Source: an uncultured Lachnospiraceae bacterium
GTDB taxonomy: Bacteria > Bacillota > Clostridia > Lachnospirales > Lachnospiraceae
Assembly: GCA_905236365.1 (NCBI GenBank)
Contig: CAJOPP010000572.1
Location: 1-19,900 of the forward strand
DNA: 19,900 nucleotides
Direction of reading: 5' to 3'
Notes under the pieces: model-generated
What the model saw: only the letters and a program-made list of their open reading frames with translations
Told to the model about the DNA's origin: nothing
Databases searched by the model: none
Position numbers and translations under genes: made by a program
In this document: in pieces, positions 1 to 7,533 of the stretch
Position numbering within the stretch: the stretch's first letter is position 1
How the letters are laid out: each line of letters starts with the position of its first letter

Positions 1-896
1 GAGCTGAGGAAGAGGCAAGACGGAAGGCTGAGGAAGAAGCTAGATTAAGAGCTGAGGAAGAGGCAAGACGGAAAGCTGAAGAAGCTAGATTAAGAGCTGA
101 GGAAGAGGCAAGACGGAAAGCTGAAGAAGAAGCTAGATTAAGAGCTGAAGAAGAGGCAAGACGGAAAGCTGAGGAAGAGGCAAAACAAGGCGAATTTGTA
201 TTACCGGTTGGTGCAGAGCAGTTTTTGGGTAAATATCTGACAGTAAATGCAGTTAGTGACCAGATTATTCAGACGATGCAATTCATAAGTGAAAATCCAT
301 CTGAGCCAAGAAATATCGTGATTCTGGGACAGTATGGTTTTGGAACAACTACTATTGCAGAAGATTTTGCAAGAAGTTTTTATTCTATGGGAATTTGTAA
401 AAACAAAACGATTGCTAAAATCAAAGCCGGTGCATTGAACAGAGCCAATATTAGTGATGCAATTGGTAAGTTACAGGGAGGATGTCTGGTTGTTGAGAAT
501 GCAGGAATTTTAACAAACGAGAAGTTGGATGAGTTATATAAGATTGTTAGTAATCCAAGTAATGATGTAGTGATTATTATGACGGGACAAATAGAAACAT
601 TGTCAAAGATTTTCAAAAATAATGTTGTGATATCATCCCAGTTCAAACATTTGATACAAGTGCATAGAATTACAGATATGGATGTATTTGCGATTGCAAA
701 GAATCATGCAGTACATTTGGGATATCCATGCGAATCCGGTGCTGAGACGCAGCTTCGTAAAAAAATGCAGGAAGTAGAAAGTGGTAATTTGGATCGTGTA
801 TTAAAAATTGTGGATAATGCAGTATCTAAAGCACATAATAGGGAAATGTCTACTGGAGAGCAGGAACATCATTTACTTCCAGGCGATTTTGAGTAA
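1..896 (+). CDS. Coiled-coil repeat protein with C-terminal degenerate CbxX/CfqX-type AAA module (5' partial)
   Basis: The frame is open from the left edge (first full codon at 3) to TAA at 894-896, so only the C-terminal part is seen, about 297 residues. A TTG at 225 opens the frame only formally; coding clearly continues upstream. The first 62 or so visible residues are alternating AEEEARRK and AEEEARLR units, a charged continuous helix or coiled coil. The rest has the layout of a CbxX/CfqX (CbbX-like) AAA+ domain: a beta strand and P-loop-like GQYGFGTTT, a Walker B-like GCLVVENAG, then a VVIIMTG strand and a SQFKH segment where active relatives have SRFP-like sequence. The P-loop lysine is a threonine, the Walker B acidic pair reads EN, and the arginine-finger-like position is Gln, so ATP hydrolysis is doubtful. 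I infer a pseudo-ATPase or scaffold module; an active AAA unit may lie upstream. The cellular role is unknown. Confidence 0.8.
   Translation, partial: AEEEARRKAEEEARLRAEEEARRKAEEARLRAEEEARRKAEEEARLRAEEEARRKAEEEAKQGEFVLPVGAEQFLGKYLTVNAVSDQIIQTMQFISENPSEPRNIVILGQYGFGTTTIAEDFARSFYSMGICKNKTIAKIKAGALNRANISDAIGKLQGGCLVVENAGILTNEKLDELYKIVSNPSNDVVIIMTGQIETLSKIFKNNVVISSQFKHLIQVHRITDMDVFAIAKNHAVHLGYPCESGAETQLRKKMQEVESGNLDRVLKIVDNAVSKAHNREMSTGEQEHHLLPGDFE
3..188 (+). repeat. In-frame 24-bp/48-bp tandem repeats
   Basis: Eight consecutive units begin with GCTGA(A/G)GAAGA or a close variant. Two 24-bp types alternate: type A encodes AEEEARRK and type B encodes AEEEARLR, giving a 48-bp higher-order period. 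Units start at 3, 27, 51, 75, 96, 120, 144 and 168. The unit at 75 lacks one GAA codon (21 bp), and the last unit diverges into the unique sequence. The array runs off the left edge, so its copy number is unknown. Near-identity at the DNA level suggests recent expansion or contraction. Confidence 0.93.
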
Positions 897-920
897 GCTA
901 AAAAGAATAATAAAAGAAAA

Positions 921-968
921 AATACAGAAAAAACAAAAAAAAGGTTGTTTTTTCTGTATTTTTTGTTA
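921..968 (+). terminator. Rho-independent terminator of the AAA/coiled-coil gene
   Basis: A perfect 14-bp stem (921-934 with 947-960) with a 12-base loop is followed by TTTTGTT. It lies 24 bases after the stop codon. The flanking A and T runs could let it act on both strands, but the downstream gene is co-directional. Confidence 0.88.
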
Positions 969-1052
969 GTATATATTTGGCTGACTTTTATTTGTTATAA
1001 ATACAGGTATTTCATAATTAGGATAATTGGATGGACAACGGAGGAAAACGTA

Positions 1053-2036
1053 ATGTTTGATATGGATATAGGAATTGATTTGGGAACTGCAAATGTTCTT
1101 GTTTATGTAAAGGGGAAGGGGATTGTGATCAATCAGCCGTCGGTAGTGGCGTTTGAAAAGAAAACGAAGAGATTGATTGCAATTGGTCAGAAAGCTAAAA
1201 TGATGATTGGAAAAGAACCTGCCAATATTGAAGTGATTCGTCCGCTTAAGCAAGGTGTGATCTCGGATTATACGGTTACGGAAAGAATGTTGAAAGCATT
1301 CATTGAAACCGCTATGCAAAAAAAGAGAATGTTTGGAAGACCTAGGATTTGCGTTTGTGTTCCGAGTGGAGTTACCGAAGTGGAAAAACGTGCTGTAGAG
1401 GATGCAGTTTATCGGACAGGAGCAAAACATGTTGACATCATGGAAGAACCAATTGCAGCGGCAATTGGTTCTGGAATAGATATTTCTTTACCGAAAGGAA
1501 CTATGATTGTGGATATTGGTGGTGGAACCAGCGATGTGGCAGTTATATCACTTGGCGGAATCGTAGAAAGTAATTCTTTGAAACTTGCTGGCGATGATTA
1601 CAATGAAGCTATGATAAAATATATTCGTCGAACTTACAATTTATTAATCGGTGAGCCAACTGCGGAGAAGATTAAGATAGCAATCGGTTCTGTATATCCA
1701 AGAGAAGAGCCGGTTATGATGGAGGTGAAAGGAAGAGATCTGGTATCGGGATTCCCTGCCAGAATAATTGTATCTTCAGAGGAAACCATCGAGGCGTTTG
1801 CTGAGGTGACAGCACAGATTTTAGATACTATTCATAATGTATTGGAAATTTCACCACCAGAATTGGTTGCGGATATTGCTGAACAAGGCATTATTTTGAG
1901 TGGAGGCGGAAGTCTGATTTATGGTTTGGATAAATTAGTGGAAGAAAGTACAGGTATTCGTGCTTATGTTGGAGATTCGGCATTGGAAGCTGTGGTTGTG
2001 GGAGCAGGAAAATCGGTTAATTTTTTAAATAAATAA
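1053..2036 (+). CDS. mreB: MreB/Mbl-family actin-like cell shape protein
   Basis: This is a 327-residue bacterial actin homologue that would polymerise along the inner membrane and guide cell-wall elongation. Visible signatures are phosphate-1 GIDLGTANVLVY (residues 7-18), phosphate-2 VDIGGGTSDVAV (153-164), and the adenosine-binding GIILSGGGSLIYGLD (279-293) with the C-terminal VVVGAGK. The ATG at 1053 is chosen because GGAGGA ends 7 bases upstream and MFDMDIGIDLGT aligns with the family N-terminus. The same frame is open further upstream, but a start there would lie inside the preceding terminator. The length is typical. No mreC or mreD follows, so this may be an Mbl or secondary MreB paralogue outside the canonical mreBCD operon. 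Confidence 0.93.
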   Translation: MFDMDIGIDLGTANVLVYVKGKGIVINQPSVVAFEKKTKRLIAIGQKAKMMIGKEPANIEVIRPLKQGVISDYTVTERMLKAFIETAMQKKRMFGRPRICVCVPSGVTEVEKRAVEDAVYRTGAKHVDIMEEPIAAAIGSGIDISLPKGTMIVDIGGGTSDVAVISLGGIVESNSLKLAGDDYNEAMIKYIRRTYNLLIGEPTAEKIKIAIGSVYPREEPVMMEVKGRDLVSGFPARIIVSSEETIEAFAEVTAQILDTIHNVLEISPPELVADIAEQGIILSGGGSLIYGLDKLVEESTGIRAYVGDSALEAVVVGAGKSVNFLNK

Positions 2037-2139
2037 TGGCTGATGAAGAAATTAATTCGGTGAACATTATCTGGTGGAAAAATATTACATAGGATGAAAT
2101 TGTTATTTTATAAAACGTTGAGAAAGAAGTAAGAGAAAG

Positions 2140-2186
2140 AAGCGTCAGTGGAATCATATTATATGGTAAAATTGACGCTTTTATTT
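2140..2186 (+). terminator. Probable terminator after mreB
   Basis: An 8-bp stem (AAGCGTCA at 2140-2147 with TGACGCTT at 2173-2180) is followed by TTATTT. The 25-base loop can itself partly pair (ATCATAT with ATATGGT, one wobble). It lies about 100 bases after mreB and just ahead of the next ribosome binding site. Confidence 0.6.
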
Positions 2187-2208
2187 GCATAAATAAAGGA
2201 GAGTGGAC

Positions 2209-4164
2209 ATGGGGTATTTACCGATTACAAAGCAGGAGATGTTGGATAGAGGATGGGAAAGACCGGATTTTGTATATGTGATTGGGGATGCATATGTAGA
2301 TCACTCATCTTTTGGTCCGGCTATTATCAGTAGGATATTAGAAGCAAATGGATATAAAGTAGCAATCATATCACAACCGGATTGGAAGGAAGAGCGAAGT
2401 GTTACAGAATTTGGAGAACCCAGATTAGGTTTTTTAGTCAGTGCCGGAAATATGGATTCTATGGTCAATCATTATACGGTTTCCAAGAAAAAAAGAAATT
2501 CAGATGCTTATACACCGGGAGGAGTGATGGGGAAACGACCGGATTATGCAACAATTGTATATTGTAATCTGATAAAAAGAACCTATAAGGATGTTCCAAT
2601 CATAATCGGGGGGATTGAGGCAAGTCTTAGGCGTATGGCTCATTATGATTATTGGTCAAACCGGCTTAAGAAATCTATATTAGTGGATTCCGGTGCGGAT
2701 TTGTTGATTTATGGCATGGGGGAACTGGCTGTTGTGGAAGTTGCGGATGCATTGAACAGTGGGCTTCAGATAAAAGATATTACTTTTGTTCAAGGGACTG
2801 TTTATAAGACGAAAGAAGCAGAATCTGTATATGATGGGATTGTTCTTCCGGATTATCCGACACTTTTACAGGATAAATTAGCCTATGCAAAAAGTTTTGA
2901 TATACAATACAGGAATACCGATCCGTTTATTGCTAAGCCTTTGATCGAGCAATATGGAGTGAAACAATATATTGTTCAGAATCCACCTGCAAGACCACTG
3001 ACGGTACAGGAGATGGATGATATATATGAACTTCCGTATATGCGGGATTATCATCCTTCCTATAAGGAAGCAGGAGGTATTCCGGCAATCTCGGAAATTA
3101 AATTTTCGCTGACAAGTAATCGAGGATGCTTTGGGGGTTGCAGCTTTTGTGCTTTGACGTTTCATCAGGGAAGAATTGTGCAGTGTAGGAGTCATGATTC
3201 GTTGATTAAAGAAGCAACTCTTATGACGAAAAATCCGGAATTTAAAGGATATATCCATGATGTAGGAGGTCCGACTGCTGATTTTCGGTCGCCTGCCTGC
3301 CAAAAGCAAATGAAAAAGGGGGCGTGTCCCAATAAACAATGTCTCTTTCCGTCTCCATGTAAAAATCTTGTAGCAGATCATTCTGATTATGTAGAATTAT
3401 TAAGAAAATTAAGAAAAATTGAAGGTGTAAAGAAAGTGTTTATTCGATCCGGCATTCGGTTTGATTATGTATTGGCTGATTCGGATGATACCTTTTTAAA
3501 AGAATTATGCGAACATCATATAAGTGGGCAACTTCGGGTGGCACCGGAACATGTGGCAGATTCTGTATTGAAGACGATGGGAAAACCAAATAATGATGTA
3601 TACCGAAAATTTGTGAAACAATTTGAAAAAATGAATCAAAAATTGGGAAAAAAGCAGTATCTCATTCCGTATCTGATGTCCTCACATCCGGGTTCTGGTT
3701 TGACGGAAGCTGTGACTTTGGCAGAATACATCAGGGACTTGGGATATATGCCGGAACAGGTTCAGGATTTTTATCCGACACCATCCACAATTTCAACCTG
3801 TATGTATTATACGGGAGTTGATCCACGTACAATGAAAAAGGTATATATTCCGACCAATCCACATGAAAAGGCAATGCAGAGAGCTTTGATACAATATCGT
3901 AGACCGGAGAATTACGATCTGGTAAAAGAAGCATTAGTGAAAGCAGGAAGACAGGATTTGATTGGTTTTGATGAAAAATGTCTGATTCCGCCAAGAAAGA
4001 TAAAACATACGATTGCTCCGGCAAAACAGAATGCGGGAAGAAAAGAACATATTGCAACTAATAAACAGGAAGATTTTGGAAAGAAACGAAATTATTCAGC
4101 AAAGAGTAAAAATAAAAAAACACAAAGTAAATCACTGCGAAATGTTTATAAAAAGAAAAAATAG
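2209..4164 (+). CDS. ygiQ: YgiQ-family radical SAM protein (UPF0313)
   Basis: This 651-residue protein belongs to the YgiQ radical SAM family, whose substrate is not known to me. It has the N-terminal YgiQ region (DRGWERPDFVYVIGDAYVDH near residues 14-32), a cobalamin-binding-like segment with PIIIGGIEASLRR (130-142), and a CxxxCxxC cluster (C307, C311, C314 in RGCFGGCSFCALTFHQGR) for the [4Fe-4S] that binds SAM. A second cysteine-rich stretch lies near residues 365-384. The last 60 or so residues are lysine-rich and probably disordered. ATG at 2209 is preferred because AAGGAG sits 7 bases upstream; a GTG at 2203 is in frame but too close to that site. It appears to be a single-gene unit. Confidence 0.9.
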   Translation: MGYLPITKQEMLDRGWERPDFVYVIGDAYVDHSSFGPAIISRILEANGYKVAIISQPDWKEERSVTEFGEPRLGFLVSAGNMDSMVNHYTVSKKKRNSDAYTPGGVMGKRPDYATIVYCNLIKRTYKDVPIIIGGIEASLRRMAHYDYWSNRLKKSILVDSGADLLIYGMGELAVVEVADALNSGLQIKDITFVQGTVYKTKEAESVYDGIVLPDYPTLLQDKLAYAKSFDIQYRNTDPFIAKPLIEQYGVKQYIVQNPPARPLTVQEMDDIYELPYMRDYHPSYKEAGGIPAISEIKFSLTSNRGCFGGCSFCALTFHQGRIVQCRSHDSLIKEATLMTKNPEFKGYIHDVGGPTADFRSPACQKQMKKGACPNKQCLFPSPCKNLVADHSDYVELLRKLRKIEGVKKVFIRSGIRFDYVLADSDDTFLKELCEHHISGQLRVAPEHVADSVLKTMGKPNNDVYRKFVKQFEKMNQKLGKKQYLIPYLMSSHPGSGLTEAVTLAEYIRDLGYMPEQVQDFYPTPSTISTCMYYTGVDPRTMKKVYIPTNPHEKAMQRALIQYRRPENYDLVKEALVKAGRQDLIGFDEKCLIPPRKIKHTIAPAKQNAGRKEHIATNKQEDFGKKRNYSAKSKNKKTQSKSLRNVYKKKK

Positions 4165-4180
4165 AGAAAAAAAGATAGAA

Positions 4181-4226
4181 AAATAAGTTAACAGAAGGGA
4201 TATTCGGTTGCAACTTTAACTTATTT
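4181..4226 (+). repeat. 11-bp inverted repeat with one arm in the thl promoter spacer
   Basis: AAATAAGTTAA (4181-4191) and TTAACTTATTT (4216-4226) are exact reverse complements separated by 24 bases. The right arm lies between the -35 and -10 of the butyrate promoter. It could be an operator or a weak terminator of the upstream ygiQ gene; there is no long T tract beyond it. Confidence 0.6.
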
Positions 4227-4236
4227 ATGCTATCAT
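4208..4236 (+). promoter_or_regulatory. Promoter of the butyrate operon (extended -10)
   Basis: TTGCAA (4208-4213), a 17-bp spacer, and TATCAT (4231-4236) preceded by TGC form a good sigma-A promoter with an extended -10. The predicted start near 4243 gives a leader of about 100 bases before thl. I see no known riboswitch in that leader. Confidence 0.72.
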
Positions 4237-4343
4237 GTTAAGCAGATTGCGTGACGAGTGGAATCAACTGTTAAAAAATATCTAATAATTACAGGCTGAT
4301 TTCATGGATATCGCAAAATTATAAAACGGAGGTTTTTTTCACT

Positions 4344-5540
4344 ATGTCAAAAAAAGTTGTTTTAGCTGGCGCTTGTCGTACAGCAATTGGAACTATGGGT
4401 GGTTCATTGAGCACAATTCCAGCTCCGGAGTTAGGTGCTATTGTAATTAAAGAAGCATTGAACAGAGCTGGTGTTCCGGCAGATCAGGTAGATCATGTTT
4501 ATATGGGTTGTGTTATTCAGGCTGGACAGGGTCAGAATGTTGCTCGTCAGGCATCCCTTAAAGCAGGTCTTCCGATTGAGGTTCCGGCAGTAACAATTAA
4601 TGTTGTGTGCGGCTCAGGTCTTAATTGCGTAAATATGGCAGCTCAGATGATTCAGGCAGGAGATGCAGACATTGTCGTTGCAGGTGGTATGGAGAATATG
4701 TCTTTGGCACCATTTGCATTACCACAGGGACGTTACGGATATAGAATGACCTGGCCTAGCCAGAGTGAGGGTGCACTTGTTGATACTATGGTAAAGGATG
4801 CACTTTGGGATGCATTTAATGATTACCATATGATAAAGACTGCTGATAATGTAGCAGAACAGTGGGGACTTACAAGAGAAGAACTTGATGAGTTTGCTGC
4901 AAACAGCCAGCAGAAGGCAAGTAAGGCAATTGCAGAAGGTGCATTTAAGAGGGAGATTGTTCCTGTTGAAGTGAAGAAGAGAAAAGAAACAATTATATTT
5001 GATACAGATGAAGGACCTCGTGAGGGTGTTACAGCAGAGTCTCTTGCAAAACTGCGTGCTCTTTATCCGGATGGTGTTGTAACTGCAGGTAATGCATCTG
5101 GAATCAATGACGGTGCGGCTGCGATTGTAGTGATGTCAGAAGAGAAGGCAAAGGAACTTGGTGTTAAGCCTATGGCAACTTTTGTTGCAGGTGCTCTTGC
5201 AGGTGTTGCTCCGGAGATTATGGGTGTGGGACCTGTTGCAGCAACGAAGAAGGCAATGGCTAAGGCAAATTACAAGATTGAAGATTTTGATATTATTGAG
5301 GCAAATGAAGCATTTGCAGCACAGTCTGTAGCAGTAGGAAAGGATCTTGGAATTGATGTGGACAAGCAGTTAAATCCTCGTGGAGGTGCAATTGCTTTGG
5401 GTCATCCGGTTGGAGCTTCCGGATGCCGTATTCTTGTTACACTTCTTCATGAGTTGGAAGATTTAGATGCAAAGAAAGGTCTTGCAACACTTTGCATCGG
5501 TGGTGGTATGGGATGTGCAACCATCGTAGAGAGAGAGTAA
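4344..5540 (+). CDS. thl: Acetyl-CoA acetyltransferase (thiolase)
   Basis: Condenses two acetyl-CoA to acetoacetyl-CoA, the first step of cytosolic butyrate synthesis. The 398-residue length is normal for biosynthetic thiolases. The nucleophile is C89 in NVVCGSGLNCVNMAA, the NEAFAAQ motif is at 321-327, the catalytic histidine is H354 in GGAIALGHPVGASGCR, and the second cysteine is C384 in CIGGGMGC. GGAGG at 4328-4332 is 11 bases from the ATG, slightly far. It is the first gene of the thl-crt-hbd-bcd-etfB-etfA operon and directly follows the extended -10 promoter. All catalytic residues are intact. Confidence 0.97.
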   Translation: MSKKVVLAGACRTAIGTMGGSLSTIPAPELGAIVIKEALNRAGVPADQVDHVYMGCVIQAGQGQNVARQASLKAGLPIEVPAVTINVVCGSGLNCVNMAAQMIQAGDADIVVAGGMENMSLAPFALPQGRYGYRMTWPSQSEGALVDTMVKDALWDAFNDYHMIKTADNVAEQWGLTREELDEFAANSQQKASKAIAEGAFKREIVPVEVKKRKETIIFDTDEGPREGVTAESLAKLRALYPDGVVTAGNASGINDGAAAIVVMSEEKAKELGVKPMATFVAGALAGVAPEIMGVGPVAATKKAMAKANYKIEDFDIIEANEAFAAQSVAVGKDLGIDVDKQLNPRGGAIALGHPVGASGCRILVTLLHELEDLDAKKGLATLCIGGGMGCATIVERE

Positions 5541-5590
5541 CAGACTTAGCGAAAGTGAGTATATGATGCAGTCTTCATTTAGTCGTTGCG

Positions 5591-5649
5591 GTGCACTTAG
5601 CAGTTATCGTGAGACGGGAAAACTGCAGAATAATTGAAGTGTACACTTC
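5591..5649 (+). promoter_or_regulatory. Structured thl-crt spacer with 14-bp perfect palindrome
   Basis: GTGCACTT (5591-5598) can pair with AAGTGTAC (5637-5644) around an inner GCAGTT/AACTGC stem (5600-5605 with 5621-5626). An alternative is the perfect palindrome GAAGTGTACACTTC (5636-5649), which ends just ahead of the crt ribosome binding site. The two structures share bases and exclude each other. There is no U tract typical of a terminator. Confidence 0.4.
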
Positions 5650-5672
5650 TAAAAAATATAAGGAGAAACAGG

Positions 5673-6464
5673 ATGGAGTTTATAACGTATGAACAGGATG
5701 GTTTTGTTGGTGTGATTACCATCAATCGTCCGAAGGCACTTAATGCTTTGAATAGTCAGGTATTAGAGGAATTAGACGCAACCTTGGATGCAGTAGATTT
5801 GGATGCTACCAGAGCATTGATCTTAACCGGTGCTGGTGAGAAATCTTTTGTAGCTGGTGCAGATATCGGAGAGATGTCTACCCTTTCCAAAGCTGAAGGA
5901 GAAGCATTTGGTAAGAAAGGAAATGATGTGTTCCGTAAGTTGGAGACGTTTCCGATTCCGGTGATTGCAGCGGTGAATGGATTTGCATTAGGCGGAGGAT
6001 GTGAGATTTCTATGAGCTGTGATATTCGTATCTGCTCAGAGAATGCAGTATTTGGTCAGCCGGAAGTAGGTCTTGGTATCACTCCGGGATTTGGCGGCAC
6101 ACAAAGATTGGCACGTCTTGTAGGTCCGGGAATGGCAAAACAGTTAATTTATACCGCTCGCAATATCAAGGCAGATGAGGCATATCGTATCGGTCTTGTC
6201 AATGCGGTGTATCCGTTAGAAGAGTTATTGCCGGCAGCTAAGAAGATGGCAACAGGCATTGCAGCACAGGCACCGATTGCTGTTCGTAATTGCAAGAAGG
6301 CAATTAATGACGGTTTACAGGTAGATATGGATCAGGCTATAGTAATCGAAGAGAAACTATTTGGTGACTGCTTTGAGACAGAAGATCAGAAGGCTGGAAT
6401 GGGTAACTTCCTTGAAAAAGACAAAGAGAAGAAGTTAAAAGTTGTTCCGTTCCAAAATAAATAA
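5673..6464 (+). CDS. crt: 3-hydroxybutyryl-CoA dehydratase (crotonase)
   Basis: A 263-residue enoyl-CoA hydratase-family enzyme that dehydrates 3-hydroxybutyryl-CoA to crotonyl-CoA. Oxyanion-hole regions are AGADI (61-65) and GFALGGG (103-109). The two catalytic glutamates are E111 in GGGCE and E131 in FGQPEVGLG, followed by the family motif PGFGGTQRL. The ATG at 5673 is chosen because AAGGAG lies 7 bases upstream and MEFITYEQDG matches the family N-terminus; an upstream TTG in frame at 5634 has no site and would cut into the structured spacer. It is the second gene of the operon, about 130 bases after thl. Confidence 0.96.
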   Translation: MEFITYEQDGFVGVITINRPKALNALNSQVLEELDATLDAVDLDATRALILTGAGEKSFVAGADIGEMSTLSKAEGEAFGKKGNDVFRKLETFPIPVIAAVNGFALGGGCEISMSCDIRICSENAVFGQPEVGLGITPGFGGTQRLARLVGPGMAKQLIYTARNIKADEAYRIGLVNAVYPLEELLPAAKKMATGIAAQAPIAVRNCKKAINDGLQVDMDQAIVIEEKLFGDCFETEDQKAGMGNFLEKDKEKKLKVVPFQNK

Positions 6465-6477
6465 TTATAGGTTTTTA

Positions 6478-6517
6478 GCATGTTTAGGGTGGTCATATTT
6501 GACCATCCTAAACGTGT
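6478..6517 (+). promoter_or_regulatory. Intercistronic hairpin between crt and hbd
   Basis: GTTTAGGGTGGTCA (6482-6495) and TGACCATCCTAAAC (6500-6513) form a 14-bp stem with one G-U pair around the loop TATT. It extends to about 18 bp with 6478-6481 and 6514-6517 through two more wobbles. No U tract follows, so it looks like an mRNA processing or stability element, not a terminator. Confidence 0.7.
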
Positions 6518-6554
6518 GAAATGACATACAATACATCAATAGGAGGATAATACT

Positions 6555-7427
6555 ATGAAGGTAGGCGTAATTGGCGCAGGTACCATGGGCCAGGGCATTG
6601 CAAAGGCATTTGCTTTGGTAGAAGGATATGAAGTTGCACTCTGTGATATCAAGCAGGAGTGGGCTGAAGGTGGAAAGGACAAGATTGCGAAAGGATATGC
6701 AAGACTTGTCGAAAAAGGAAAAATGACACAGGAGAACGTAGATGCGATTCTTGCAAGAATCACTCCTGGTCTGAAGGAAGATCTTTGTGCAGACTGTGAT
6801 TTGATTGTTGAGGCTGCATTTGAGGATATGAATGTTAAGAAGACAACATTTTCTGAGCTTGACAAGATTGCTAAGCCGGAGTGTGTTTTTGCATCTAATA
6901 CATCCAGTCTTTCTATTACAGAGATTGGTAACGGGCTTTCACGTCCAATGGTAGGAATGCATTTCTTCAATCCTGCAGATCGTATGAAACTTATCGAGGT
7001 AATTGCAGGCGTGAATACTCCAAATGAGACTGTTGAGAAGATTATCAAGATTTCAGAGGAAATTGGTAAGACACCGGTACAGGTAAACGAGGCTGCCGGA
7101 TTTGTAGTAAATCGTATTCTGATTCCGATGATTAATGAGGCTGCTTATATTAAGATGGAAGGTGTTTCAGATATTGCAGGTATTGATGCAGCTATGAAGC
7201 TTGGAGCAAATCACCCAATGGGACCACTTGAGTTAGGCGATTTTGTAGGTTTGGATATCTGTTTGGCAATCATGGATGTACTGTACAATGAGACAGGAGA
7301 CAGCAAGTATCGTGCGTGTCCTCTGCTTCGTAAGATGGTGCGTGGCGGTAACTTAGGTGTTAAGAGCGGTAAGGGATTTTATGTATATAATGCTGACCGT
7401 ACAAAAACACCGGTTGATGCACAGTAG
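6555..7427 (+). CDS. hbd: 3-hydroxybutyryl-CoA dehydrogenase
   Basis: Reduces acetoacetyl-CoA to 3-hydroxybutyryl-CoA. The 290-residue protein has a Rossmann N-terminus with GAGTMGQG (7-14) and an acidic D31 at the end of strand 2, which in this family favours NADH over NADPH. The catalytic pair is H136 in GMHFFNP and E148 in KLIEVI, with N186 in FVVNRILIPMINEA. The C-terminal domain carries the conserved KLGANHPMGPLELGDF block. AGGAGG at 6541-6546 is 8 bases from the ATG. It is the third gene of the operon, separated from crt by a long hairpin. Confidence 0.97.
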   Translation: MKVGVIGAGTMGQGIAKAFALVEGYEVALCDIKQEWAEGGKDKIAKGYARLVEKGKMTQENVDAILARITPGLKEDLCADCDLIVEAAFEDMNVKKTTFSELDKIAKPECVFASNTSSLSITEIGNGLSRPMVGMHFFNPADRMKLIEVIAGVNTPNETVEKIIKISEEIGKTPVQVNEAAGFVVNRILIPMINEAAYIKMEGVSDIAGIDAAMKLGANHPMGPLELGDFVGLDICLAIMDVLYNETGDSKYRACPLLRKMVRGGNLGVKSGKGFYVYNADRTKTPVDAQ

Positions 7428-7456
7428 TCAGAGATTTTTTAATAAAGAAGTATCAT

Positions 7457-7503
7457 TTAGAGGATTGCAAAGTTCTGTGTCAAAGGATTTTGTAATTCTC
7501 TAA
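7457..7503 (+). promoter_or_regulatory. Intercistronic 20-bp hairpin between hbd and bcd
   Basis: Positions 7457-7476 pair with 7484-7503 without a mismatch if G-U pairs are allowed (four of 20), leaving the 7-base loop GTGTCAA. The wobbles are all G-U as RNA of the + strand and would be A-C mismatches in the opposite strand, so it is an element of the operon mRNA. No U tract follows; the bcd ribosome binding site begins 14 bases downstream. Confidence 0.7.
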
Positions 7504-7533
7504 GATATAATAAAGTAGGAGGAAAAATAAAAA

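Noticed and set aside
1..188. CRISPR-like array at the left edge
   Set aside because: The repeats are directly adjacent, in frame, vary in codon units and have no spacers; they encode coiled coil.
945..1052. An N-terminal hydrophobic extension of MreB from a TTG at 945
   Set aside because: That start lies in the loop and 3' arm of the preceding terminator and has no ribosome binding site; ATG 1053 has a well-placed site and matches the family start.
4240..4343. Riboswitch or Rex operator in the thl leader
   Set aside because: Only scattered GTTAA half-sites are present; no full TTGTTAA-N4-TTAACAA dyad and no known aptamer pattern could be recognised.
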